This document shows positions 1 to 10,257 of a DNA stretch of 64,000 bases, in pieces. The position numbers and the translations under genes were made by a program. The stretch's first letter is position 1, and every line of letters starts with the position of its first letter. The notes below the pieces were generated by a model that did not search any database, was not told the DNA's origin, and worked only from the letters and a program-made list of their open reading frames with translations. Origin of the DNA: Harmothoe impar (taxonomy: Eukaryota > Annelida > Polychaeta > Phyllodocida > Polynoidae); contig OX381705.1 of NCBI GenBank assembly GCA_947462335.1, forward strand, positions 38,743,770 to 38,807,769, written 5' to 3'.

Positions 1-739
1 TACGTCCGCCGATCATGTACGTCACTTTTTTAGTTGCACTGATTTGGTGAGAGTGAGCCTTGTGTCCTACCAAAATGGCAGCCTCCACATAGAGCTCCAT
101 TTGGGGATCGTGTTAGAGCCTTATATGTGATGTAGGCCTAGTCTCTGACTATGAAACAATGTATGGATTGGAGATACAATGATGTAATGAATTGTAGCAA
201 GATTTCTCTGCATTATGCCTATCTATTTTCAGTCATATATCCTAAAAGAATGAAGCAATGATATTGTTTGAAAGTGTAGAAACCTGTTTATAATCTTCTT
301 TGTTTATTGTTTTTTATTATTATGTACTTTTTTTTTCTTATAGTATCCCTGGGGTAGCTGATCGTGAACATGGTGGCCCATTCCTATGTTTAAGTCACTA
401 CTTATTTTTATACACTCCTAGGCATACCAGATGAGGATTGACCTGAGCTGGGTAAAGGAACCTGACACCCAGAGCGTCTGTGGTGACCAGGAGACTAAGA
501 AAGAGAGGGGTACAGGAGTCCAGTATAGGTTATGCAACCGCCTGATGTAAGAGATGGGGAAGATAGACGCCTGGTATGCCTAGAAGTGTATACTTATAAT
601 GCATGCATACGTATGGTATTGTACTATTATACGGATATGAATCCAGAGTATATCAATTGGAGATGATATACTTATAGTTATAATGTACATATCGTGGAAA
701 GACAATAAAAACCTTTTCAAACAAAAAGAAAATACTTAC
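1..739. other. Non-coding, nothing recognised
   Basis: AT-rich sequence downstream of the LRR exon on the minus strand, so probably intron. I see no repeat pair, RNA gene or ORF that I can support. Confidence 0.4.
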
Positions 740-879
740 TTAGATTATTTATAGCATTGTGGTTCACAGAAAGCGTTGTCAGCTGTATTAGAAGCGGGAA
801 TTTCGTGTGTGACCCCAGTTTATTTCGATCTAATATCAATGTCTCCAAATTTGGTACATCTGTTAGAAAGTTGAAGTCT
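740..879 (-). CDS. Leucine-rich-repeat gene, internal exon (LRMDA-like)
   Basis: Internal coding exon of a minus-strand host gene. It encodes about 46 residues with two leucine-rich repeats, of the form LETLILDRNKLG followed by LTTLSVNHNAINNL. A strong polypyrimidine tract and TTTCAG acceptor lie just upstream (880-897), and a GTAAGT donor follows at 734-739. The exon is 140 nt long and starts in the phase left by the exon at 34240-34451, so the joined frame gives continuous LRR spacing. The LxxLILDxNxLG and LxTLxxNxN pattern resembles vertebrate LRMDA (C10orf11), a melanocyte-differentiation LRR protein. That assignment is by family memory, and another short LRR protein is possible. The rest of the gene lies left of the window. 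Confidence 0.7.
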
Positions 880-1450
880 CTGAAATAGGAAAAAAAGTGT
901 ACGATATCAGAGAATTCTATATACATTTTTTGGACGTGTTTATTTGCAAAAATCCATCTTAACGAGGATTTAAATGATGCTTACAAACAGAACCATTTTG
1001 TGGATGTATATCACCGGAATGTTCTGACCAAACAGTTAACATGATATTGAACAGATCGATGAGTTGCACTGTAAAAAGTTAGTGTGCTGTAGATTTCTGC
1101 CATTAGGTGGCAGCAGTATATCATTTTTGTAGTAACTCACAAACTCTCAAGACATTGTGTGATAAGAATGGATGAGAGAGACTGAATGCAGTTATCATAA
1201 ACTGTATTGATGTTTGCATAATTGTTTTGAATAATACAAAAACCAAGGCCTTTTGAAGTTTTCGCCATGCATTTCTATATGTGGGTGACCTCAGCATTTA
1301 CAGCATTTCAAGTGTGTAAATTGTCAATGGTATATAATGTGAATGAGAAATAATTCTCTATGGCTGATAAGCTTAATATAGATGTTCAGAAAAAATAATT
1401 TGAAAACATGTCTTTGCACCACCACCACCCCCCTCCCCTTTCTTTTAAAG

Positions 1451-1788
1451 CAGTGTTGCCGAAAACTTTTTCTCAATTTGGCCTGCGTCTTGGCATCTTA
1501 CACAGGCCATTTCCTTCTCACGCAGGTCATGTGAATTTTGATATTTCAAGGTACCTTCATAAACTTCATTATAACTTGTAATATAATGCTAAAACTTAAA
1601 AGACATTGAAAAAATATTCAATTTTACAAATATGGCGCTATCTTTACTTCTAATTGACCGATTTGAGAAATTCTTTCACCATTAGGAAGCTAAGATGATG
1701 GCCGGCCATTGTGGCCTGCGCCCTAAGGCCCTACGCCGGCCTTTAAGATTCTACACATTCTATCCACGGCGTTATTTCGGCAACACTG
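1451..1788. mobile_element. hAT-type MITE, 338 bp
   Basis: Terminal inverted repeats begin CAGTGTTGCCGAAA and end in the reverse complement. The element is flanked on both sides by TTTAAAG (1444-1450 and 1789-1795). A CAGTG-type terminus with a 7-8 bp target duplication fits the hAT superfamily. It has no coding capacity. The flanks (926-1450 and 1796-2364) show nothing else. Confidence 0.7.
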
Positions 1789-2364
1789 TTTAAAGTGACA
1801 TGGTCCGATTTATTTCATATTTTAAATCCTGCCTATATGTATTTTAAATGTTAGTACAATATCATATTTGTTTCTTTGTTTGTTAATTATTTTATTTAAC
1901 CTGCTTTACATAGGGCCAGGCCCTGTTTGCGTAATGCAGCTCCGGTGCATATATATCAGTAGATGTTGATCATGATACATATACAATCAATTTCCTTAAG
2001 GGATTTTTATACTTCTTTATGTAATAGTCTGGGGCCAAACTGGAGAAACAGACCTTGTTAAAATGTGATCGACATTTTTGAGTAGAATTTGTCATACAGT
2101 TGTTTTTACACAATTTGGGTATGCTGAATCTAAATCTGCTGTATGACATTTTCTATTATCAGTTTTTATCCCTGAAAATGCCAAATCAAAATGGCTACCG
2201 TTATTCACCTAAAATTGGAAGATTTAAGTAGATATCAGGTACTATAGCTTAGTGCAAAAGGTATATAGGCATGAAATCTTATGTGGCCAGTCCTGGTGGA
2301 TCACTTTTTATATCTGTACCAGCGCCTTCGGCGACTGGATTTTGAGGATTTATATGCCAGAAAA

Positions 2365-2550
2365 CATATTCTCCCGGCAAAACGTGGTCAATTCTCACGG
2401 CAAAATGTTGTCAATTCTCAAGGCCAACTGTGGTCAATTCTCATGGCGGGAAACGATGGGAGTGGCGCCCTCTGACGGGACACATTAGAACTGCTTAGTG
2501 ACGTGATGCTGCTTAGTGATGTGAGGTTGCTTAGTGACGTGACCTGACCC
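2365..2550. repeat. Two short tandem repeats
   Basis: At about 2365-2450 a roughly 26-bp unit containing GTCAATTCTCA is repeated three times. At 2493-2550 an 18-bp unit (TGCTTAGTGACGTGATGC and variants) is repeated three times, each carrying a CRE-like TGACGTGA or TGATGTGA core. No gene is recognised between 2550 and 3600. Confidence 0.55.
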
Positions 2551-3609
2551 AGCAGCGGCCCTGGTTACAGTAGCAACTTCACTCTCCCAGCAGATACTCT
2601 CGGACGGGCCTGATTCGAAAGTTTAGGGTGATACAGCTCAATAATTTGACTTTGTTTTAATATGATATTTCATTTTAGTAATGGTTTGAGCATTAATTAG
2701 GCCCCTATATATTGATATGGTCATGAACCTGCTTTACACTGTATCTGTGGTTTTATTAAGCCCCGCAACAGAAGAAAACAATGGCGGATTTTTTGGCAAG
2801 TCTTCATCCTCTTGTTGTCAGCCACTCTTTGCGAGATTATGTTACCTTACATCCATATATCGTTTTTCTTTTAAATATTATGAAAATAGATTTCATAGGG
2901 AAAACAATTGTTGTATATTAGTTGCTCTAAATATTATTTAAAGTAAAATGAAAGAAAAAAACGAGTTACCTTTGAAAAAAAACATACTTGCATGTAGCCT
3001 CTTTTGGTTTATCTGTTCCCGGCGAGCACCTAGGCCTAATTCAATGGGGTGGTTCGCTGGTGCGATGGCGGCCATTTTTAAAGATAGCTGCTCAGCTCAG
3101 ATCGGGAAACTCTTTAATTCTTTAGAAATGGATGTAGTTGGAGAATATTATTGATCTTGGGGTCAATATCTATGTTGTTGCCCCTGAGGAAGCTGATTCC
3201 ACTACTTCTAAAACCCTCATATCAGTTCTATTGAGTGAAATAGCTGTTTTATGCTATGATTATATTCAATTTCAGTGCAATTCTATTGTCATGTCCTTTC
3301 ATTTTCCAAACTATGTCTCATGTCCCATTCAAAACCAAATGGGTCCCAGATGGGAATTATCTCCACACTGCAAGTTATATAATCATCAATTCTTGCTAAT
3401 TTCTGAAATTATGTTCTGAATTAACATTTTGTATTGAAATGTATATGCTGAAGTTGGTGTCACCTGGGTTGCCAGTCGGCAAACTGGGCTTAGGTGCCCA
3501 TTGATTTCTCATGTGGTCAGTATGGCCAGATGGCCCCAGCCACAATCAAGCAATCACACCTGATCCCTGCTCATCTGATCCAGCCCTGGTCAAATCCAAG
3601 TGGGCCTCA

Positions 3610-3842
3610 GATGCGAAGCCAATATTGAGCTCTTTAGTGACTCTTGGGACCCCTTTAGTAGCTTGGTGGACCCCTTCAGTGACTCTAGGAACCCATTCAG
3701 TGACTCCAGCGATCCCCTTCAGAGGCTCTGGGGACCCTGCCAGTGGCTCTTTGGACTCTTTCAGTGGCTCTTCAGTGACTCTAGGGACCCCTTCAACGAC
3801 TCTGTGGACTCTTCCAGTATCTCTGGAGACCCCTTTAGTGAC
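3610..3842 (+). repeat. 21-bp minisatellite, left part (Polinton target)
   Basis: Degenerate tandem repeat of about 21 bp, consensus close to AGTGACTCTGGGGACCCCTTC. It gives spurious ORFs in all frames. It was interrupted by the Polinton at 3843 and resumes at 14101. The last six bases, AGTGAC (3837-3842), are duplicated at 14101-14106. Confidence 0.85.
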
Positions 3843-4276
3843 AGTAGTATAGTATGTATCGGAACGGGACTATGCTTAAGTACTGTTTATTACTCACTCG
3901 ATATGCAGCCAATCAGAGGCCGCCATTTGGTCACGTGACCCGTTGCCATGGTAACGTGACCTACTTAGGACTCTCAGCCAATCAGAAGCCAGCATTCTGG
4001 GTGACCTACTGACCTACTTAGAAGCTCTCAGCCAATCAGAGGCCGGCATTCTGGTAACCATGGTAACGTGACCTACTTACGTCACGTGACCTACTTAGGC
4101 TCAGCCAATCAGAAGCCAGCATTCTGGTAACTAGGGTAACGTGACCTACTTAGGGTTTGTTTGTAAACAACACCATGTGGCTTGTTTGTAAACAACACCA
4201 CGTGACACGTGACTGTTTGTAAACAAACAAACAAAAAAGTTATGTAACTTATATATAGAAATAAAAACACAACAAG
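3843..4276 (+). repeat. Polinton left terminal inverted repeat
   Basis: Matches the reverse complement of 13664-14100 with few differences. It contains an internal iteration: GCCAATCAGA, an inverted CCAAT box, at about 3908, 3977, 4031 and 4103. Each is followed by CTGGTAACC-type and CACGTG/ACGTGACC-type words and by repeats of ACCTACTTAG. The inner end is an A-rich tract with CTTATATATAG. Confidence 0.9.
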
Positions 4277-4336
4277 ATAATTTCTTTTTCTTTCATTTTA
4301 TTCTTTATTTTCATTTCAATCAAAAAACACACAAGT

Positions 4337-4639
4337 TTATGCTTTTTTAGCTTGCTTCTTCGATTTGCAACCCAACAGGCCGCAAAGTCTCATGCCGCCG
4401 TCACTCGCACCACACCCCTGACGTCCTCTCTCCAATAGACATTGCACGACTTTGGATAAATCCAACACCATTTCGGCAAGGCAGAGAATCTTTGCCTCCA
4501 TGAAACGTCCGCCATCGCAACAACCCGCTATTTCTGTCACAACAGCATCATCGATAGCTTCTGACTCACTGTCCGGTCGCTCAGCTTTGGGATTTTGCTC
4601 ATGCGCATGACGCACTTCTTGGGGTTTCTTGTTCGACAT
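4337..4639 (-). CDS. Small Polinton protein, unknown function
   Basis: 100 codons from an ATG at 4639, in the promoter-distal position next to the left TIR. The protein is hydrophilic, acidic around residues 20-35, cysteine-containing in the second half, and ends in a lysine-rich tail. No family is recognised. It overlaps the 3' end of the broken protease frame by about 100 bp. Two polyadenylation signals in minus-strand sense (AATAAA at 4297-4302 and 4304-4309) lie just beyond its stop, so it is probably the last gene of a minus-strand transcript. Confidence 0.45.
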   Translation of the reverse strand: MSNKKPQEVRHAHEQNPKAERPDSESEAIDDAVVTEIAGCCDGGRFMEAKILCLAEMVLDLSKVVQCLLERGRQGCGASDGGMRLCGLLGCKSKKQAKKA

Positions 4640-4989
4640 GCTTCAATTAGGAAATGAACGCAATGAGGTCCACAGGTGTCAGCAGAAGTGTCTTGTAGTT
4701 GAACGCGGTTTCATTGCCACTTGAACGGAGCAGAGCGTTCCACGAAAGACAAGAACTCCGCACTCAGCGGCGGTAAGCCGAAGGAATCAAAGTAGTACAC
4801 TTCACCCGTGCTCGACACGTAAAACGCTACCCAATGCTGACCTGGTAAATGTTGCGGATCTGTGTTGCTCACGAAACAAGTGTCTTTGATAGGGTGCTTC
4901 GGAATAGTGTCACAAGAGAAAACACCTAGGAAACGATGTTTTGTGTGAACGTTTTCCTTCAACACTCTACTTATTTCAAGCGTATTCAT
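4537..4989 (-). pseudogene. Adenain-like cysteine protease, interrupted by a stop codon
   Basis: The likely start is the ATG at 4989 (MNTLEISRVL), a typical N-terminus for this Polinton protease. A His-containing motif, GQHWVAFYV, and then an acidic YYFDSFGLPP motif follow in adenain order and spacing. An in-frame TGA at 4711-4713 stops translation before the segment that would hold the catalytic Cys. Downstream of the stop the same frame stays open to 4537 and still contains a Cys-Gly-x-x-Cys-type motif, so the break is a single nonsense change, not a deletion. In the family this enzyme matures capsid proteins. A TATAAG motif lies at about 5159-5166, upstream of the start. The break could be genuine decay or an assembly error. 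Confidence 0.75.
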
Positions 4990-5018
4990 ACGATACGCTA
5001 AGTACCGCTGTCTTGTCT

Positions 5019-6306
5019 TCAGTTCATGTGGTAGTCGGTGATGGGATGTCGATCTCTGGTCAGCTCGACGACGTTGTCGTACACCAAGTAGAGTAGCACC
5101 GTTGTTGTCGCTTGTAGCGCCGAGCGGAAACTGACTTCCACCCTCAGCTGACCCGCTCTTATAAGGTTCACGCGACATCCGTCGTGCGATCTGTCTGGGG
5201 TTAAATCGAGGGGGAACACTGTGTAACCGTTCAGGAATTGCTCGTATGAAATACCACAGGAGCGCGCGCCCTCGTACATCCCCGTTTCCGTGTGTAGCGC
5301 CAAGTACTCTCTCACGGCCGCTTTGGTGTTAAAGTCGGCACTTTCTGATCGTTCACTATCACTTGAAGCGAGCTGATGTCGTAATGCTTCATCTCGAACG
5401 GGTTCTTGGTGTAGCTACCGTTGAAGGCGTCGTGGTCCAGGAAGCAAATCATCATCGACTTGGGAAGCTGGCCTGTGTTGGAGTGCGTATAGCTGTGATC
5501 TCTGTTACCTTGAGGGATGGCGTACGTCGTCACCTCCACTCTGTTCACCGGTTGTCGAAGGGGCCGTGTTCTATCACCGCTCTCTCGTGCGTTTCAGCTA
5601 CAGCGTGCGCCACCAACACACGTCGCACGTAGAGCTTTGCTTTGTAGATCTTCAAGCTGAAGCCCGCGTCAGCGGCGCACATCAGATAGAAAGAGGGCGC
5701 TGCCTGTTTCAGAGTGAGATTGATTTCTGTCTCTCCAACGATGAGCTTCGGTTGATGAGCCAGGTCAAAGTGCAGTCGCGCCATCAGCGAAAAGCGCTTG
5801 TTGGAGATTAGCTTCCTGCGCGCTTTGTACCCCGCATTCGCGTTAGTCAACGCGTCAAACTGACCAGGCGTATCTTCATGCCACCCCTGGGCGCTCATGA
5901 CGCCGCCCTTCACGTCTTTGTTGTAGTTGAGTAACCCTTCCAAGTAAGCTCGGTAAGGGTAGGTCTCGGTGTTGCCAGACACTTTGAAACCGCCGATGGA
6001 GACTTGGACGTCTTTGAAGAGCGAGTGAGCCAAGTTGTTCACCGGAGCTACCGCGTCGGTGTCCTCTATCGCCGCTCCGTTCGCTTTCAGCACTTGACAT
6101 TCCAGATGAAGGTAATTCTCGTTCAGGTCTGTGTACTCTTGCGACTTGTTGATGGTGAAATTTATGTTACCTCCATCCTCTAAAGAGTTTTTTGTTTCTA
6201 TCCCGAGGAAAGACGACTTTAAGATAGTAGTCTGAGTCGGCGCTACGGTGTGCAGGTCGAGCTCAGAGAGCGCGCACTCGTTACTGCTCTCGTATACGTA
6301 AGCCAT
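5019..6306 (-). pseudogene. F54H12.2-family capsid-type protein, two frameshifts
   Basis: The N-terminus (MAYVYESSNECALSELDL) and body match the invertebrate F54H12.2 family, which travels with Polinton integrase and is probably the major capsid protein. The capsid role is inferred from linkage and size, not shown here. The coding sequence lies in three successive frames: 5545-6306 (253 codons), then a frame ending near 5312, then 5019-5315. Each contains recognisable family sequence, including DHDAFNGSYTKNPFEMKHYD in the second and a FPLDLTPDRSHDG motif in the third. Single-base indels near 5546 and 5315 therefore break one gene of about 425 codons. A TATA box lies at 6361-6368, 55 nt upstream of the ATG. 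Confidence 0.8.
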
Positions 6307-6360
6307 TGTGTTCTCTCTTCACGCGGACGACAGACTGACGCCGGCTGCCTCCAGTCTTTT

Positions 6361-6368
6361 TATTTATA
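6361..6368 (-). promoter_or_regulatory. TATA box of the capsid-type gene
   Basis: GGTATAAATAAAAAG in minus-strand sense, about 55 nt before the ATG at 6306. This would put the transcription start near 6335 and leave a short 5' UTR. Confidence 0.6.
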
Positions 6369-6385
6369 CCTGAGCGCCTAGGCGC

Positions 6386-6808
6386 TTACCGGTCGAATAC
6401 ATCCCCTCTACGTCTCTTGCAAGAGCCACCGCCCGTCTGAGGAGAATGCCGGCGACGTTTCGACCCTTTCTTAGACGCGACAGTTGTCTTTCCTCCTGAG
6501 AACGCCGTACTCGCCAGTCTCTTCAGAGCGCCTGCGCCTCGGTCTTTCACGCTGCTCTTTAAACTCCAACCCGTCAGCACATCTTTAGCTACGCCCACAC
6601 CGGCGCGGAGCAGCGATTTTCCCACTGACTTCAATAGCGGGGTAGCCGAGCGCATCAGACCTAACAGAGCGCCGCCCAAACCGTGCCCGCTCTGGAAAGA
6701 GCGCCCGCTGTACACGTTGACGCCGTTGCCCAGCTGCGCGTTGTAGTAATCGCTGTACCCTCTGCCGACGGTGCGCCTGGGTGGAAAGTACGGAACGCGT
6801 TGACGCAT
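6386..6808 (-). CDS. Small basic virion-type protein (adenovirus pX/pVI-like candidate)
   Basis: 140 codons from an ATG at 6808. The N-terminus is Tyr/Arg-rich (YFPPRRTVGRGYSDYYN). A glycine-rich amphipathic segment follows (residues 43-85: GLGGALLGLMRSATPLLKSV and on). The C-terminal third is strongly basic, with clusters such as KKGSKRRRH and CKRRRGDV. In Polintons a protein of this layout sits directly upstream of the F54H12.2-type gene and is compared with adenovirus core or membrane-lytic proteins. I see the layout but cannot confirm homology. It is intact here and lies between the two capsid-type genes. Confidence 0.55.
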   Translation of the reverse strand: MRQRVPYFPPRRTVGRGYSDYYNAQLGNGVNVYSGRSFQSGHGLGGALLGLMRSATPLLKSVGKSLLRAGVGVAKDVLTGWSLKSSVKDRGAGALKRLASTAFSGGKTTVASKKGSKRRRHSPQTGGGSCKRRRGDVFDR

Positions 6809-6829
6809 CTTTTTTTTTTCTTTCAGCGC

Positions 6830-7911
6830 TCAATAGGTCTCAGATGAAGTGTCACGGTCACCTCGCCTCTACCGAATGGGATGGAATGGCCGGATCGGTC
6901 TCTTAAATAGATGCCGACCTCGGTAAACTTCTTGGATTTCAAGGGGAAATAATCCAAATGGGGAAAACTGATAGCTTGCACGCCACCTCAACGCCTTCCG
7001 CCTCTGTCCACCGCGACGCAGCATAACAGCGGCACTTGCATGTCGCCCACACGTCTCTCCTGGATCATGTCGGTGTATATGTACACAGAGTTCACGTCCC
7101 CGAAACCATCCATCGAGTAGGCGCCGGTAGTCGGCGACGCGAAACACGTCTTCTCTCCGAAGCCTAGAACACATGCGAGATGCTGAGTCAGCAGGACAGC
7201 GCAGTGTCTCGGCGGTTTGATGGTGACGCGTTTTGTCTTGGAGTCGTACGATAAGATCTGCATCGGTTTGAGCAGGAAGCTGGTGCCCTCTAGTCTGTCA
7301 TCTCGCAACGTCTCACTCAAGCGCTCGACTAGGGTGTGGTTGGTTCCGGTGAAAATAGGAGGTATCTCGAATATGTTTGGCACAAAACTGCGCACTCCCA
7401 GTTCTTTCTCCATCTTTTCGATCATCTGTCTTGCTTGATCGCTGATCGCCTTCTTCTTCACGGCCGGGGACAAGAACTGCTTGTATACGGCATTCGTCTG
7501 TCTCAAGTCGACCTCTCTCTTGAACCTTTTTGTTTCCGGTTTCAATCGCTGCTCTTGCGACGTGTCTGACATCTCTTCCACCGTTACATAGTTCGCTTCC
7601 TTCCCGCTCAGCGAGTATTTTGAGCTGAACGTTAGCTTGGTCAGACCGTTCGCGTTTTTCATTCCCCTCCAGTTTACCTGCGGTTTTTTTCTTTCGGCGA
7701 ATTTAGTGTCTTTTAAAACGTTGATCGCCTCGTCTAGCGAACCCTTGGTGCGCAGAGGAACAACGATGATCAAGTCGTCGTCGTGCACGTTAGTCCATTC
7801 TGTAGGGAGGATGATCTCAGTCAGAGCCGCTTCGTACGCTTCGGGCAGAAGGAGCGGCGAGTCGAAGTGAGTTCGGAAAGACGTCAAGCTGTTGTCAGGA
7901 TAATGCTCCAT
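6830..7911 (-). pseudogene. Second capsid-type protein (minor capsid/penton candidate), one frameshift
   Basis: Starts at the ATG at 7911 (MEHYPDNSLTSFRTHFDSPL), the N-terminal pattern common to a Polinton-linked protein taken to be the minor capsid or penton protein. The main frame runs 307 codons to a stop at 6988. Conserved C-terminal sequence continues in another frame from about 6985 to the stop at 6830-6832, ending in a beta-rich segment of the form RGEVTVTLHL. One indel near 6988-7000, in a run of purine-rich CGG/GGA triplets, explains this. The middle (residues 110-175) is lysine-rich and probably helical. Its start is only 10 bp from the end of the integrase gene. Confidence 0.65.
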
Positions 7912-7921
7912 AGAGCTGTTG

Positions 7922-9085
7922 CTAGGTAGGGTGATGTTCTTTTTTTTTTCTACGTTTTTTTTTGACTGGGATCCACTCGTTGAACTTGTCGTCGTAACCT
8001 AACCAACGTACGAAAGCTAGCTCTTTACCGTCGACGGTCTTGCGGCGCAACACCTTGTCTATCAGGTAGTTGTTGTCGTAACGACTCTTGTACACCTTCT
8101 GAACCTCTTCCGGGTAGAAGACGCCTTTTATCTCCTCGCCCTTGTCGTCTTTCAGCTCGAACCCTCTGCTTCCCAACGTCTTAGCAACGTCGACCACTTC
8201 CTCGCGCCAGTTTCCCTCGTACCCTTTGTCAAAGGCGCCTTTAGTTCTCAACATCCTCACTCTGTCACCCGGAGCGATGACGTCGACGGCAGACGTCTTT
8301 GTTTTTTTCTTCTTTTTCCATATTTCGTCGATTTGTTTGTTAGTTGGGAGATCTTGTCGGTAGAAAACTGTTTCGCTGTTTTCCAAGCTGACTTGAGCCG
8401 GCGCCATTTTCAACGTCTTGTGGTGAGTGTGATTGTAAGAAGACACTACATGGTGCAGTACGTCTACGTAGCGATACGTGCGCTTGTGTGTGAAATAACG
8501 CCACAGCTTCTCCTTCAGACTGCGGTTCAAGCGCTCCACTAGACTAGCTTTGATGTCGTCGTTCTCGCCAGTGAAAAACTCTATGCCCTCGCTCTTCAAG
8601 TGATCTTGAAAGATCTTGTTCAAAAACTCTTTCCCCTTGTCTGTCTGAACAGTGCGCGGTTGTCTCTCGCCAGTGTCTGTCATCTTTTGGAAGGCCTCGG
8701 TAACATCAGCACCGCTCTTGGATTTAATGGGAACGGCCCACGCGTACCTAGAGAAAACGTCGATCGCCGTCACCACGTACCGGAAGCGGTCGTTGTCAGA
8801 CGCCAAAGCCTGCATGTCCATCAGATCTATCTGCCACTGCTGATCGATTGCACCGGTTATAGTCTTGTTCCTTGCGAATTTTCTCCGAATGGGTTTATGT
8901 TTAGTGTAGGCGTCCAGCGACACTAAAGCATCTCGGATGACGGCCGGGTTTAGGTGGCGAAAATGATGTTTCTGGAGTTTAGTCACGCTAGTGAAACTGG
9001 AGGGCGCTTTGACGTCGGTATATCTAGCTACTACGCGCTTCTTTTCTTTTTCCTTCTTGGTCAGTCTCTTCACCGGTTTACCCAT
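7922..9085 (-). CDS. Polinton retroviral-type integrase with chromodomain
   Basis: 387 codons, intact, ATG at 9085. An rve core carries the D-D-E triad at about Asp87 (WQIDLMDM), Asp149 (VQTDKGKEF) and Glu184 (SLVERLNRSL). The spacing of 34 residues between the last Asp and Glu is near the canonical 35. A chromodomain forms the C-terminus (residues 338-378: YLIDKVLRRK, FVRWLGYDDKFNEWIP), followed by a basic tail. Sequences of this type are widespread in invertebrates as transposon-derived F54H12.3-like proteins. The enzyme would insert the linear element with a 6-bp stagger, matching the duplication seen. It is one of the two large genes in the element without a break. Confidence 0.93.
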   Translation of the reverse strand: MGKPVKRLTKKEKEKKRVVARYTDVKAPSSFTSVTKLQKHHFRHLNPAVIRDALVSLDAYTKHKPIRRKFARNKTITGAIDQQWQIDLMDMQALASDNDRFRYVVTAIDVFSRYAWAVPIKSKSGADVTEAFQKMTDTGERQPRTVQTDKGKEFLNKIFQDHLKSEGIEFFTGENDDIKASLVERLNRSLKEKLWRYFTHKRTYRYVDVLHHVVSSYNHTHHKTLKMAPAQVSLENSETVFYRQDLPTNKQIDEIWKKKKKTKTSAVDVIAPGDRVRMLRTKGAFDKGYEGNWREEVVDVAKTLGSRGFELKDDKGEEIKGVFYPEEVQKVYKSRYDNNYLIDKVLRRKTVDGKELAFVRWLGYDDKFNEWIPVKKKRRKKKEHHPT

Positions 9086-10180
9086 CGTCGGCCTGATGGA
9101 GGAGTAGCACCAGGAGCGGGAGTGAACGACGCCGCCTCCGCTAGGCGGTTGCGCCTTTTCCTTTTCTTACTCGCCGCGCTCCTATAGGCCGACGGGGGTC
9201 TCAGTGTAGTCGGAGTTTGGAAAAGTTCACTGCCCTCGTCGTCGTCAGAGGATTGATCTTCCACCTGGAGAGAAGAGTCTGCTGCTACTACTGCTGCTGC
9301 TGCTGCTTCTCCTTCTTCCGAGTCGTTTCCGACCTCTGTCAGCAAGCCGTGTGTCCAAACTTCGGCCAGGTCCGCTCGCTTTATACAGATGGTTTCCGAT
9401 CAAGGAGTCTGTGGGAACTGCTTCGCGCAGCGCTTTTGTGAACGGAGAGTAGCCCGCCGGTCTGGTCGCCGTCTTCCTGAACCTGACGGCGTCGTTCAGT
9501 AAGTCCACTATGTTGATGTGATGCTCAGGTGGTATTCTCCGACCCGACATCTCGCGCACCGCACCGTCCTCGTTCCACTTGACCACACCGGATTTCTCCA
9601 ATTGATTGTACAGCGCAGCGGTCCGGATGCGATTCCTCTTGGGAACTTGCTTCACCAACCGCTCAAGTAGGGACGCGCTGGCTTCTTCAGCAGACTGACG
9701 GAGGTGAGCCGGTGGCGAAGAAGTGTAGGCCGAAGAGATGTTGCTGTTGTTGGGATTCGCGAGAAAAAATTGCAATCTATTCAACAACCTTCGGTATTTC
9801 AACATTTTCTCGCGCGATTCCAAAGTGGGATCGTTCAACACTAAGTCCAAGTCCCTGTAGATAAACTGTAGCACCTGGTGCAATGCCGCGTCGGGATGAA
9901 GGGATTGTTCTGCCTGCTTGTGGTAATAGGCCATATCGGCAGGTAGGCGGGCGGCGGTGGCAGGGGCGGAACTCTCGTTCTTTTCACTACGCTCATCAGG
10001 AAGAGGAGGAAGGATTGGAGCAGTAGAAGTACTAGCAGCAGCGACTGCAGTAGTAGCAGCGCTAGTACTAGCAGCAGCGGGCACATGATGAAGTAGACCT
10101 GCTCGTGATGATTTGTAGAGCGTCTCAGGATCCACGAGCGCTAAGCGTTTGTAGTGTTGTTGCTGCTCTGAGTCCGTCAT
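9070..10180 (-). pseudogene. Conserved Polinton-linked protein of unknown function, frameshifted near its C-terminus
   Basis: The open frame runs upstream to 10261, but I choose the ATG at 10180 (MTDSEQQQHYKRLALVDPET). The upstream part is microsatellite-like, and a TATA motif at 10277-10282 lies about 97 nt upstream. The first 85 residues include Ala/Ser/Thr-rich low complexity. The central part is helical, with a segment of the form SGVVKWNEDGAVREMSGRRI followed by HHINIVDLLNDAVRFRK, recurrent in invertebrate Polintons. At the 3' end the frame passes into a poly-Ser tract from a CTG-type microsatellite, while the frame 9070-9345 carries an acidic and basic tail ending GRRWVNR. A slip in the microsatellite (9270-9345) therefore probably separates body and tail. 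The tail overlaps the integrase start by 16 bp. Confidence 0.6.
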
Positions 10181-10257
10181 GGGGACGACGGTGGCGATGA
10201 CGCTGGCGGTGGCGGTAGTGGTGGTACTGTCGGCGAGTAGGTGTCGAATGAGGTGTC

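Noticed and set aside
3511..3938. Two overlapping Ser/Asp/Pro repeat ORFs
   Set aside because: By-product of the 21-bp minisatellite (21 is a multiple of three).
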